From DATNBT01 sp964579765 (GTDB lineage Bacteria > Acidobacteriota > Vicinamibacteria > Vicinamibacterales > CAVVIG01), in the NCBI GenBank assembly GCA_964579765.1, contig CAZOIK010000204.1, positions 1 through 7,339 on the forward strand: a DNA stretch of 7,339 bases. Direction: 5' to 3'. The notes under the pieces are model-generated. The model made no database searches and was not told the DNA's origin. It worked only from the letters and a program-made list of their open reading frames with translations. The position numbers and the translations under genes are program-made. This document shows positions 1 to 5,838 of this stretch, in pieces (position 1 is the first letter of the stretch; every line of letters starts with the position of its first letter).

Positions 1-1068
1 CTCCTGTTCGGTCAGGGCGGCCTGCCGGAACAGCGGCTCGGGGTCCTGGAGGAATTGCCGGCGGAATTCCGGCTCGATCAGCCGATGCAGGAAATGATTC
101 AGCCTGAAGGCCTTCACGCTGCGGTCCAGGGTGAAGGGATAGGTGCCCTCGAGCTTCTCGATCCCCGCCCATTGCCTGCCGATTCGCGTGCGGTAGTCCG
201 CCTGGGACTCCGGCTGAGGATCGACGGAGTCGTCCTCGTAGATCACGGTTGCAATGGCGGTCATCGACGGCAGGTAGTAGCTCTGATGCACCTTGCGGAT
301 GTTCGCCGACATGGCGCCGCGCATCACGAGCCACATGATCACTTCCGAGCCCTCGAAGCCGCCGTACTCGGCGTACTCGGCGTGGGTCAGCTCGCACAGC
401 CGCTCGGGGTCCTTCTCGATCAGATCGAGAAACTGCATGTCCCACGGCGTGTTGTTGAAGCCGGCGCGCTCGCCGTGCACCTGGTGCGAGAGCCCGCCCG
501 TCGCGACGAGCGCGACCTTGAGATCTTCCGGGTAGCTCTCGATCGCGCGGCGCAAGGACTGGCCGAGCTTGAAGCAGCGGCGCGCGGACGGAATCGGAAA
601 CTGCAGGACGCCGACGACGAGCGGGATGATCCGCGCCGGCCAGTCGCCCTGCTCAGTGCGCGGCGCGAGCATCGACAGCGGCGAGAAGAGCCCGTGGTCG
701 AGCGCCTTGTCCTGGAAGAACGACATGTCGAACTCATCGGCCATCAGCGCCTGGCCGATGTGTCGCGCGAGCGCCGGATGCCCGATGGCCGGCGGCAGCG
801 CGCGCGGGCCGCCGCCCTCGTCGGCCACCGGGAACTGCTCGCCGACGCCGAGCGTGAACGCGGAGTAGTGATCGAAGAAGAACGACGTCACGTGGTCGTT
901 GAAGATGAAGACCATGACGTCGGGCCGCTTGTCCGCGATCCACTGCTGCAGCGGCGCGAAGTGCTCGAAGATCGGCGTCCACGCCGGGTCGTCGCGCTTG
1001 TTGCGATCGAAGGCGAAGCCGAGGGTCGGGGTGTGCGAGCTCGCGAGGGCGCCGATGATACGAGCCAT
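1..1068 (-). CDS. desB: Gallate dioxygenase, DesB type (LigB-LigA fusion), C-terminus cut by window edge
   Basis: Class III extradiol dioxygenase predicted to open the ring of gallate with O2, giving 4-oxalomesaconate in the cytoplasm. The 356 codons visible begin MARIIGALASSHTP. The Fe(II) ligands known from LigB are in place: His12, His59 (NDH) and Glu242 in GFEGSEVIMW. The catalytic His195 lies in TGGLSHQVHGERAGFNN. After about residue 310 the chain continues into a LigA-like helical domain (FRLNHFLHRLIEPEFR), as in DesB/GalA, where the two subunits of protocatechuate 4,5-dioxygenase are fused. DesB is about 418 residues, so roughly 60 residues lie off the left edge. The ATG is fixed by the conserved N-terminus. 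There is no Shine-Dalgarno sequence, but a TAGAAT box lies six bases upstream, so the mRNA may be leaderless. A fused protocatechuate 4,5-dioxygenase is the alternative, though recalled similarity is much closer to DesB than to LigB. Confidence 0.9.
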   Translation of the reverse strand, partial: MARIIGALASSHTPTLGFAFDRNKRDDPAWTPIFEHFAPLQQWIADKRPDVMVFIFNDHVTSFFFDHYSAFTLGVGEQFPVADEGGGPRALPPAIGHPALARHIGQALMADEFDMSFFQDKALDHGLFSPLSMLAPRTEQGDWPARIIPLVVGVLQFPIPSARRCFKLGQSLRRAIESYPEDLKVALVATGGLSHQVHGERAGFNNTPWDMQFLDLIEKDPERLCELTHAEYAEYGGFEGSEVIMWLVMRGAMSANIRKVHQSYYLPSMTAIATVIYEDDSVDPQPESQADYRTRIGRQWAGIEKLEGTYPFTLDRSVKAFRLNHFLHRLIEPEFRRQFLQDPEPLFRQAALTEQE

Positions 1069-1074
1069 AGGGGG

Positions 1075-1080
1075 ATTCTA
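1075..1080 (-). promoter_or_regulatory. Putative -10 box TAGAAT for the gallate dioxygenase gene
   Basis: TAGAAT on the minus strand is five of six to the sigma-70 consensus TATAAT. It is separated from the ATG by only CCCCCT. Transcription would therefore start at or next to the A of the ATG, giving a leaderless message. No good -35 is seen 16-18 bp upstream, where the sequence is the flanking palindrome. The box abuts the edge of that palindrome exactly. Confidence 0.5.
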
Positions 1081-1193
1081 CTGAATTGCAGAATGGCAGG
1101 ATTGCAGAAGGGCAGAATTGATGGCAGAACGGCAGAATTGCCAATCCTTCAATCAATCCTGCCATTCTGCAATTCTGCCCTTCTGCAATTCAG
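1081..1193. repeat. Long imperfect palindrome made of 8-bp GCAGAANN units
   Basis: The left arm reads as tandem octamers GCAGAATG, GCAGGATT, GCAGAAGG, GCAGAATT, a 4-base slip GATG, then GCAGAACG and GCAGAATT (1088-1139). The right arm, read on the minus strand from 1186, is GCAGAAGG, GCAGAATT, GCAGAATG, GCAGGATT, a slip GATT, then GAAGGATT. The outer 40 bases of each arm match at 36 positions. Perfect inverted pairs also exist in a second register: 1083-1104 with 1154-1175 (22 bp) and 1101-1120 with 1170-1189 (20 bp). It fills the whole gap between the DUF885 stop codon (1190-1192) and the next promoter. It could fold as a transcript hairpin, but no T-run follows on either strand, so a classic intrinsic terminator is not supported. 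The same repeat style seems familiar from Acidobacteriota (recollection only). Confidence 0.85.
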
Positions 1194-2953
1194 AAGAGAC
1201 TTCCTCCGTCTCCAACCATTGCCTTGCGAATCAGCGGGAGTGGCAGCGGGCCGAGCTGGATGAAGGCGTCGTGGAACTTCTCGAGCGTGTACGCGGCGCC
1301 CATCTTCTTCTGATAATCGTCGCGCAGCTTGAGGATCATCAGCTTGCCCATCGTGTAATAGCCGTAGAGTGGATCGCCGGCGCCGCGCTTGGCTTCCTGC
1401 ACGGCGATGGCGTGCGGCTGATGGCCGGCCGTCTCGAAGAGTGTCGTCGCCTCGTCCACCGTCATGCCCTGCGTGTGCATCCTGATGCCGGCGATGAAGC
1501 GCGCGTCGCGCAGCAGCGCGTCCTGCAGCTGCGCGAGCCGGTACTTCGGGTCGTCCGCGTGGAAGCCCTCGTCGATCATCATCTGCTCGGCGTAGTGCGC
1601 CCAGCCTTCGACGTTCGAATTCGCGCCGTACACCTTCCGCACGTCCGACGGGAAGTGCTTCGCGTAGAGGAACTGGACGTAGTGGCCGGGATACACCTCG
1701 TGGACCGCGACGTTCGACATCTCGGCGTAGTACCACGAGCGCATGTAGTCTTCCTGCTCGGCCGCCGTGCCGCGCGGGTCGGGCAGCGTCATGTTGTATA
1801 TCGCGTCGAGCCTCGCCGTTTCGAACGGCCCCGGCGTGTCCATTGACGCCGACGTCGTTGACCTGAGAAACGGCGGCGTCTCCTGCACGCGCGCGGGATC
1901 GCTCGGCGGAATCGTGATGACGTGGTGATCGACGATGAAGCGGCGGATGTCGTCGAGCGAGGCCTGCGACGTCTCGAGCAGCTCGGAGGGCTTCGGGTGC
2001 TCGCGCTCCATCGCCGTCAGGACCGCGTCGGCGGGTTTGCTCGCGTCGATCTGCTTCGCCGTCGCCTGAAACGCCGCCTCGTTCTTCGCGCGGTCGGCCT
2101 CGGCGATCTGCAGCAGCCGGTCGAGCGGCAGCTCGATCATCTCGTTGGCCGCGAGCGCTTTCGCGTACACGGCGGCGCCGAGCGCGTACGGGGCGTTCGC
2201 CTTCGGCAGGACGTCTTTCTGCAGGAACGTCTTGTAGTCGGCGAGCGCCTTCATGACCGCGCCGTTCGTCGCGCGGAATTCGGCGAGCAGCTCCTTGTCC
2301 GTGACGCCGGTGAAGGCCGCCGGGACGTCGTTCTTGAAGAACCGGATGTTGCCGTCGATCTGCTCGACGGCGATCTCGGTGAAGATCCTGACCGGCGACG
2401 TGAGGTTCTTCCGGCCCTCGTCGAGGAACGCCGGCATCTTCCGCTCGCGATCGATCAGATGGCGCAGACGCTCGGCGGCCGGCGCGTACTTGCGCTTCAT
2501 GATCACGTACGCCGCGTTGGTGACGCCGCTGTCGTAGAAATCCGGATCCTTCGTCCACGAGCGGACGACGCTGTCGGCGAGGATGCCGGCGTCCATCGCG
2601 CGGACGAGTTGCTCGCGATCGAGCTGTTTGTCGAGCGTCAGCGTCGCCGGGTCGATCGCGACGAGCTGTTGCCGGAACGCGTTCAGCCCCGCGGTCTCAT
2701 CGTCGAACGCCTGCTTCGACGCGTCGTCCATCACCGAGTCGTAGGCGTGGATGCCGAGGTCAGTGGCCGCGCTCGGATGCCGCTTGTAGTGATCGCGCAG
2801 GATGAACGTCGCCAGCGTCGTGAACGCGGCGTCGCCCGAGCCCGCGACCGGCGCCGCGGGCGTTGGCGCCGCGGCCCGACATGCCGAGACGAGGAGCGCC
2901 GAGGCCGCAACGATCGCCAGCCGGCTTCGTGCGCTTCGTGGCTGAGAAGTCAC
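1190..2953 (-). CDS. DUF885 family lipoprotein, predicted zinc metallopeptidase-like
   Basis: A 587-residue protein with the usual length of DUF885 proteins. It opens with a basic stretch, a short hydrophobic core and a lipobox VSAC with Cys25 as the predicted lipidated residue. Arg, not Asp, sits at +2, so outer-membrane or periplasm-facing anchoring is likely if the cell is Gram-negative. The putative metal site is HEVYPGH (418-424, His418, Glu419, His424), followed by EGWAHYAEQ (449-457), whose Glu is probably a further ligand. Both are the family hallmark motifs. The substrate is unknown; peptide hydrolysis is inferred from the motif. The start is GTG at 2951-2953, chosen because the signal peptide begins there and GAAGGG stands about 8 bases upstream. 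It lies 15 bp after the shortened transporter gene, so the two are probably one operon. The TGA stop falls inside the edge of the octamer palindrome. Confidence 0.88.
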   Translation of the reverse strand: MTSQPRSARSRLAIVAASALLVSACRAAAPTPAAPVAGSGDAAFTTLATFILRDHYKRHPSAATDLGIHAYDSVMDDASKQAFDDETAGLNAFRQQLVAIDPATLTLDKQLDREQLVRAMDAGILADSVVRSWTKDPDFYDSGVTNAAYVIMKRKYAPAAERLRHLIDRERKMPAFLDEGRKNLTSPVRIFTEIAVEQIDGNIRFFKNDVPAAFTGVTDKELLAEFRATNGAVMKALADYKTFLQKDVLPKANAPYALGAAVYAKALAANEMIELPLDRLLQIAEADRAKNEAAFQATAKQIDASKPADAVLTAMEREHPKPSELLETSQASLDDIRRFIVDHHVITIPPSDPARVQETPPFLRSTTSASMDTPGPFETARLDAIYNMTLPDPRGTAAEQEDYMRSWYYAEMSNVAVHEVYPGHYVQFLYAKHFPSDVRKVYGANSNVEGWAHYAEQMMIDEGFHADDPKYRLAQLQDALLRDARFIAGIRMHTQGMTVDEATTLFETAGHQPHAIAVQEAKRGAGDPLYGYYTMGKLMILKLRDDYQKKMGAAYTLEKFHDAFIQLGPLPLPLIRKAMVGDGGSLF

Positions 2954-2968
2954 TTCGTGCCCTTCGCG

Positions 2969-3457
2969 TTACCCGACGTGCACCCGCGGACGGCGATGCG
3001 GGTCGGTCTCGGTCTGCCGCAGCACCTCGCGCGTGACCGGCGCCGTGTCGCCCTCGCCGAACGCGAGAAACTTCAGCAGGTACGTGATCGGGTTGCCTTC
3101 GGTCCAGCCGAAGTAGACGTGCGGAATCTGGCCCGTGCGATCGCGGATGTAGAACAGCAGCGCCGCAATCGCGTTGGGGACGGCCGCGCTCTGACAGGCG
3201 AGCACGTGATACGGGCCGACCGATCGGCCCTCGATCTTCAGGAACTCGCTGAAGTTGGACGCGTCGCCGGGCCGGTTGGCGATGATGCGGATGCCCTCGC
3301 CTTGTCCGTCGATGACGACGAGCCCGACGGCGAGCACGATGGCTTCGCGGAAGCCGCGCAGGAAGATCGCGCCCAGCAGGATGCTGCCCTGGCCGTGCGG
3401 GCTCATCGCGGCGACCGTGCGCCTCCACGGCGCGACCTGGGCGGCAGCTGAATTCAT
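2969..3457 (-). CDS. Internally deleted amino-acid transporter (APC-like) with conserved C-terminal region
   Basis: A 162-residue ORF. Residues about 10-49 (SILLGAIFLRGFREAI, then a hydrophobic stretch) resemble the start of the membrane domain of long, roughly 600-700 residue, uncharacterised APC-type transporters. From about residue 56 (GIRIIANR) the sequence resembles the soluble C-terminal region of the same proteins, with VPNAIAALLFYIRDRTG, YFGWTEGNP and FGEGDTAPVTREVL, ending RRPRVHVG at the family's usual C-terminus. About a dozen membrane segments expected between these are missing. A second, smaller gap seems to lie near residues 62-65, between IRIIANR and DASNFSEF. Both joins keep the frame. 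The product would be a single-span membrane protein with a cytosolic tail and cannot transport by the APC mechanism. It could be a decaying remnant or a retained regulatory domain. The comparison is from memory and needs an alignment. The DUF885 gene follows 15 bp downstream. Confidence 0.65.
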   Translation of the reverse strand: MNSAAAQVAPWRRTVAAMSPHGQGSILLGAIFLRGFREAIVLAVGLVVIDGQGEGIRIIANRPGDASNFSEFLKIEGRSVGPYHVLACQSAAVPNAIAALLFYIRDRTGQIPHVYFGWTEGNPITYLLKFLAFGEGDTAPVTREVLRQTETDPHRRPRVHVG

Positions 3458-3466
3458 GAAGGCAAA

Positions 3467-3497
3467 AGTCTAGCGCAGTCTTCTTTTCGCCTACAAT
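3467..3497. promoter_or_regulatory. Overlapping divergent promoters between the two gene blocks
   Basis: On the plus strand TACAAT (3492-3497) is a good -10 box, 24 bases before the microprotein ATG; its -35 is weak. On the minus strand TAGACT (3467-3472) lies 9 bases before the ATG at 3457. It has a poor -35 candidate TTGTAG 18 bp upstream (minus-strand reading of 3491-3496), which overlaps the plus-strand -10. RNA polymerase could then occupy only one direction at a time. The -10 boxes are visible; the competition is inferred. Confidence 0.45.
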
Positions 3498-3521
3498 TTC
3501 AGGGCTGCGTTTTCCGTCACC

Positions 3522-3653
3522 ATGCCGCTCGACTCTACGGTATTCGTCGTCCTGCTCGTCGTCGGCATCTTTGCCGGCGACATGATCCGCCGCTGGTGGC
3601 GCGAGACCGAGTGGAAGCGGCGCTGGCGCCGCGACCGCGATGACGACGCCTGA
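3522..3653 (+). CDS. 43-residue membrane microprotein with Trp/Arg-rich tail
   Basis: A short ORF from ATG at 3522 to TGA at 3651-3653. Residues 7-19 (VFVVLLVVGIFAG) form a single short hydrophobic segment. They are followed by IRRWWRETEWKRRWRRDR, rich in Arg and Trp, and an acidic end DDDA. Positive-inside logic would put the tail in the cytoplasm. The last 14 bases overlap the start of the methyltransferase gene at 3640, which suggests translational coupling by termination and restart. A TACAAT box lies upstream, giving a leader of about 17 bases, without a convincing Shine-Dalgarno sequence. I do not recognise a family. Support for it being real: first position after the promoter, hydrophobic-then-basic layout, and overlap with the next gene. 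It could instead be only an upstream leader ORF that controls methyltransferase translation. Confidence 0.6.
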   Translation: MPLDSTVFVVLLVVGIFAGDMIRRWWRETEWKRRWRRDRDDDA

Positions 3654-4383
3654 GCGCTGGCTGCGCGCGCTCGAAACCCGCCATTTTTCCGATCTGACAT
3701 TCGCCGAAGTCGCGCGGTCGCTGCGCGCGCTGTCGGCGACCTACGTCGCGCGCCGCGATCGCCTGCGCGAGGGCGCCGCCCTCGCCGGCGCCGGCAAGCG
3801 CGCCGCCTTCGCCGTCTTCTACGGCCCGCTGCACTACCTGCTCGTCCGCGAGATCGTGCACGCGTTGCCCGGCGCGATCGACGACGGCCCGCGGCTGTTG
3901 GCCGACCTCGGCTGCGGCACCGGCGCGGCCGGTGCGGCCTGGGCCGAGGCCCGCGGCGGATCGGTCCAGGTCGTCGGCGTCGATCGGCATCCGTGGGCGC
4001 TCGCGGAAGCCGCATGGACGTACCGCGAGTTCGGCCTGCGCGCGCGGACGGTGCGCGCCGACGCGGCGGCGTTCCAGTATCCGAAGTCGCCCGCGCTGAT
4101 CCTCGCGGCGTTTACGGTCAACGAGCTGGACGACGGCGGCCGCGACGCGCTGCTGCCACGCCTGCTCGAGCGCGCCGCGTCCGGCGACCGCGTGCTCGTC
4201 GTCGAACCGCTGGCGCGATCGGTCGCGCGATGGTGGGGACGCTGGGCCGCCGCGTTCGAATCCGCCGGCGGCCGCGCTGACGAGTGGCGATTCAAGGTCG
4301 AGCTGCCGCCGCTCGTCGCGAAGCTCGATCGCGCGGCGGGCCTCAATCATCGCGAGCTGACCGGGCGATCGTTATTTCTGTAG
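3640..4383 (+). CDS. Class I SAM-dependent methyltransferase, possibly Rsm22-like
   Basis: A 247-residue cytoplasmic protein. The SAM-binding motif I is LLADLGCGTGAAG (residues 86-98), preceded by a helical N-terminal region of about 85 residues containing ALSATYVARR and FYGPLHYLLVREIV. The acidic end of the second strand is VVGVDRHPWAL. Motif IV is replaced by FTVNELDDG, and a later strand reads RVLVVEPLARSVARWW. The helical N-terminus and the xxNEL motif recall the Rsm22 family linked to small-subunit ribosome methylation, but no Cys cluster for an Fe-S site is present, so that link is weak. The substrate is unknown. The ATG is inside the end of the microprotein gene (14-base overlap) with no clear Shine-Dalgarno sequence, so translation probably depends on ribosomes arriving from the upstream ORF. 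The TAG stop runs straight into a repeat element. Confidence 0.85.
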   Translation: MTTPERWLRALETRHFSDLTFAEVARSLRALSATYVARRDRLREGAALAGAGKRAAFAVFYGPLHYLLVREIVHALPGAIDDGPRLLADLGCGTGAAGAAWAEARGGSVQVVGVDRHPWALAEAAWTYREFGLRARTVRADAAAFQYPKSPALILAAFTVNELDDGGRDALLPRLLERAASGDRVLVVEPLARSVARWWGRWAAAFESAGGRADEWRFKVELPPLVAKLDRAAGLNHRELTGRSLFL

Positions 4384-4440
4384 GCGGCCCTGAAAGGGCA
4401 GCCCTACGTGTACGTAGGCCGGGCCTTCAGGCCCGCGGAC
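4384..4440. repeat. Compound inverted repeat, REP-like intergenic element
   Basis: Two related units face each other. The right unit is ACGTAGGCCGGGCCTTCAGG and its continuation, with a perfect hairpin CGGGCCT-TC-AGGCCCG at 4420-4435. The left unit, read on the minus strand, is ACGTAGGGCTGCCCTTTCAG and its continuation. Both share ACGTAGG and a central TTCAGG. The element lies directly after the methyltransferase stop and before the permease promoter. It may stop or stabilise the upstream transcript, but no T-run is present. Translated rightward it gives the string VGRAFRPAD, a well-known false N-terminus in annotated proteins. Confidence 0.75.
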
Positions 4441-4449
4441 TGCCATAAT
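4441..4449 (+). promoter_or_regulatory. Putative extended -10 promoter of the permease operon
   Basis: TGCCATAAT fits the extended -10 form TGn followed by a CATAAT hexamer (4444-4449). Only nine bases separate it from the ATG at 4459, so the leader would be about 2-3 bases or absent. No -35 match is seen, as expected for an extended -10 promoter. There is no Shine-Dalgarno sequence before the ATG. Confidence 0.45.
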
Positions 4450-4458
4450 CGCCCGTCC

Positions 4459-5838
4459 ATGCCCCAACTCCGCCGCGCGCTCGGGTTCCGCGACCTGGTC
4501 CTCTTCTACGTCGTCACGACGTGGAGCCTGCGCTGGATTGCGACGGCGGCCTCGGCGGGACCGAGCTCGCTCGTGCTCTGGGTGATCGCCGCGGCGTGTC
4601 TCTTCGTGCCGCTGGTGCTGACCACGCTCGAGCTGTCGTCGCGGTATCCGAACGAAGGCGGCATCTACGTCTGGAGCAAGGAGGCGTTCGGCCCGTTCGC
4701 GGGATTTCTCACCGGCTGGATGTACTGGGTCGCCAACCTGCCGTACTTTCCGACGCTGCTGCTCTTCGCCGCGGCCAACGCGCTCTTCATCGGGGGGCCG
4801 TCCGCGCAGGCGCTCTCGACGAATCCGACCTACTTCACGATCTTCTCCGTCGCGGGACTGACGTTCGCCGTCGCCCTGAACATTGTCGGCCTCGACGTCG
4901 GCAAATGGCTGACGAACGCCGGCGCGATCAGCGGGTGGATTCCGCTCGCGTTCCTCATGGGCTTCGGCCTGTACTCGTGGACGGCGCACGGCTCGGCGAC
5001 CGCCATCACCGCGCACACGCTCGTGCCCGGCGCCGGCCTCAAAGACCTCGTCTTTCTCTCGACGATCGCGTTCGCCTTCGGCGGCGTCGAAGGCGCCTCG
5101 ACGATGGCCGAAGAGATCGTGGACGCGCGCCGCACGGTGCCGCGCGCGGTCGTGACGGCGGGCGTGCTGATCGCGAGCCTCTATATCGCCGGGACGTGGT
5201 GTCTGCTGCTCGCGCTGCCGAAGGAGCAGCTGTCGGGGCTGCAGGGCATCATGCAGGCGATGCAGGCGATGGCCGCGCGCGCGGGCGCGCCGTGGATCGT
5301 CCCCGCCGTCGGCGCGCTCGTCGCGCTCAACGCGCTCGGCGGCATCGGCGGCTGGTTCGCGTCCACGGCGCGGCTGCCGTTCGTCGCCGGCCTCGACCGC
5401 TATCTGCCCGCCGCGTTCGGCCGGCTGCACCGCACGTGGCAGACGCCGTACGTCGCGCTGCTGGCGCAGGCGGTGTTCGCGTTCGCCTTCGTCTTCATCG
5501 GCCAGGCCGGGACGTCGGTGCGCGGCGCGTACGACGCGCTCGTCAGCATGAGCGTGATCACCTATTTCATTCCGTTTCTCTTCATGTTTGCCGCCATGGC
5601 CCGGCTGCAGCGCGAGCCGGCGGGGGCGGGCGTCCTGCGCGTCCCGGGCGGCGCGCCGGTCGCGCGCGCCCTGGCGGTGCTCGGGTTCGTCGTCACGACG
5701 GCGTCGATCGTCCTGGCCTGCGTCCCCCCCGCCGACGATCCCAACAAGGCGCTGGCCGTGATAAAGATCGTCGGAGGCTCGGCGGTGCTCGTCGCCGCCG
5801 GCGCGATCGTCTACTTCATCGGGAAACGCCGCTCATGA
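4459..5838 (+). CDS. APC-family amino-acid permease
   Basis: A 459-residue inner-membrane protein with about 12 hydrophobic spans, typical of the amino acid-polyamine-organocation superfamily. Family marks include ELSSRYPNEGGIYVWSKEAFG (residues 58 onward; the E-P-GG-Y pattern after span 2), FAFGGVEGASTMAEEI (205-220, span 6 and following loop), ARRTVPRA (223-230) and LPFVAGLDRYLP (306-317). The first span (RWIATAASAGPS) lacks the G-x-G break seen in many APC members, so the substrate cannot be guessed from it; amino acid or amine uptake or exchange is likely. The start at 4459 is preferred over an in-frame ATG at 4408, because the extra 17 residues are translated repeat and contain the promoter. 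The stop overlaps the next ATG (ATGA, 5835-5838), so it is translated together with the M64 peptidase. Confidence 0.88.
   Translation: MPQLRRALGFRDLVLFYVVTTWSLRWIATAASAGPSSLVLWVIAAACLFVPLVLTTLELSSRYPNEGGIYVWSKEAFGPFAGFLTGWMYWVANLPYFPTLLLFAAANALFIGGPSAQALSTNPTYFTIFSVAGLTFAVALNIVGLDVGKWLTNAGAISGWIPLAFLMGFGLYSWTAHGSATAITAHTLVPGAGLKDLVFLSTIAFAFGGVEGASTMAEEIVDARRTVPRAVVTAGVLIASLYIAGTWCLLLALPKEQLSGLQGIMQAMQAMAARAGAPWIVPAVGALVALNALGGIGGWFASTARLPFVAGLDRYLPAAFGRLHRTWQTPYVALLAQAVFAFAFVFIGQAGTSVRGAYDALVSMSVITYFIPFLFMFAAMARLQREPAGAGVLRVPGGAPVARALAVLGFVVTTASIVLACVPPADDPNKALAVIKIVGGSAVLVAAGAIVYFIGKRRS

Noticed and set aside
1081..1193. CRISPR array
   Set aside because: The period is 8 bp with no unique spacers and the units turn into reverse orientation in the second half.
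1081..1193. Rho-independent terminator
   Set aside because: There is no run of T after the hairpin on either strand, so only a hairpin can be claimed.
55..1263. 402-codon plus-strand frame across the left end
   Set aside because: It is opposite the gallate dioxygenase, whose active-site residues are all conserved on the minus strand; its end is translated repeat sequence.
1922..3451. Long open frame on the plus strand opposite the DUF885 and transporter genes
   Set aside because: It is antisense to two genes with clear family motifs, and its translation is rich in Arg, Asp, Glu and Val without domains, as expected for the complement of GC-rich codons.
3535..4350. Minus-strand frames opposite the methyltransferase
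   Set aside because: They are Arg/Ala/Gly-rich shadows without motifs, while the plus strand has an intact SAM-binding motif and a consistent start and stop.
4408..4458. Longer permease with 17 extra residues
   Set aside because: The extension is a translated repeat followed by the putative promoter, and the hydrophobic family sequence starts after 4459.
4521..5834. Open frame upstream of the M64 peptidase ATG that would give an 893-residue fusion
   Set aside because: It lies out of frame inside the permease gene and is an Arg-rich shadow. The M64 N-terminal domain begins right after 5835, which also carries the ATGA overlap.
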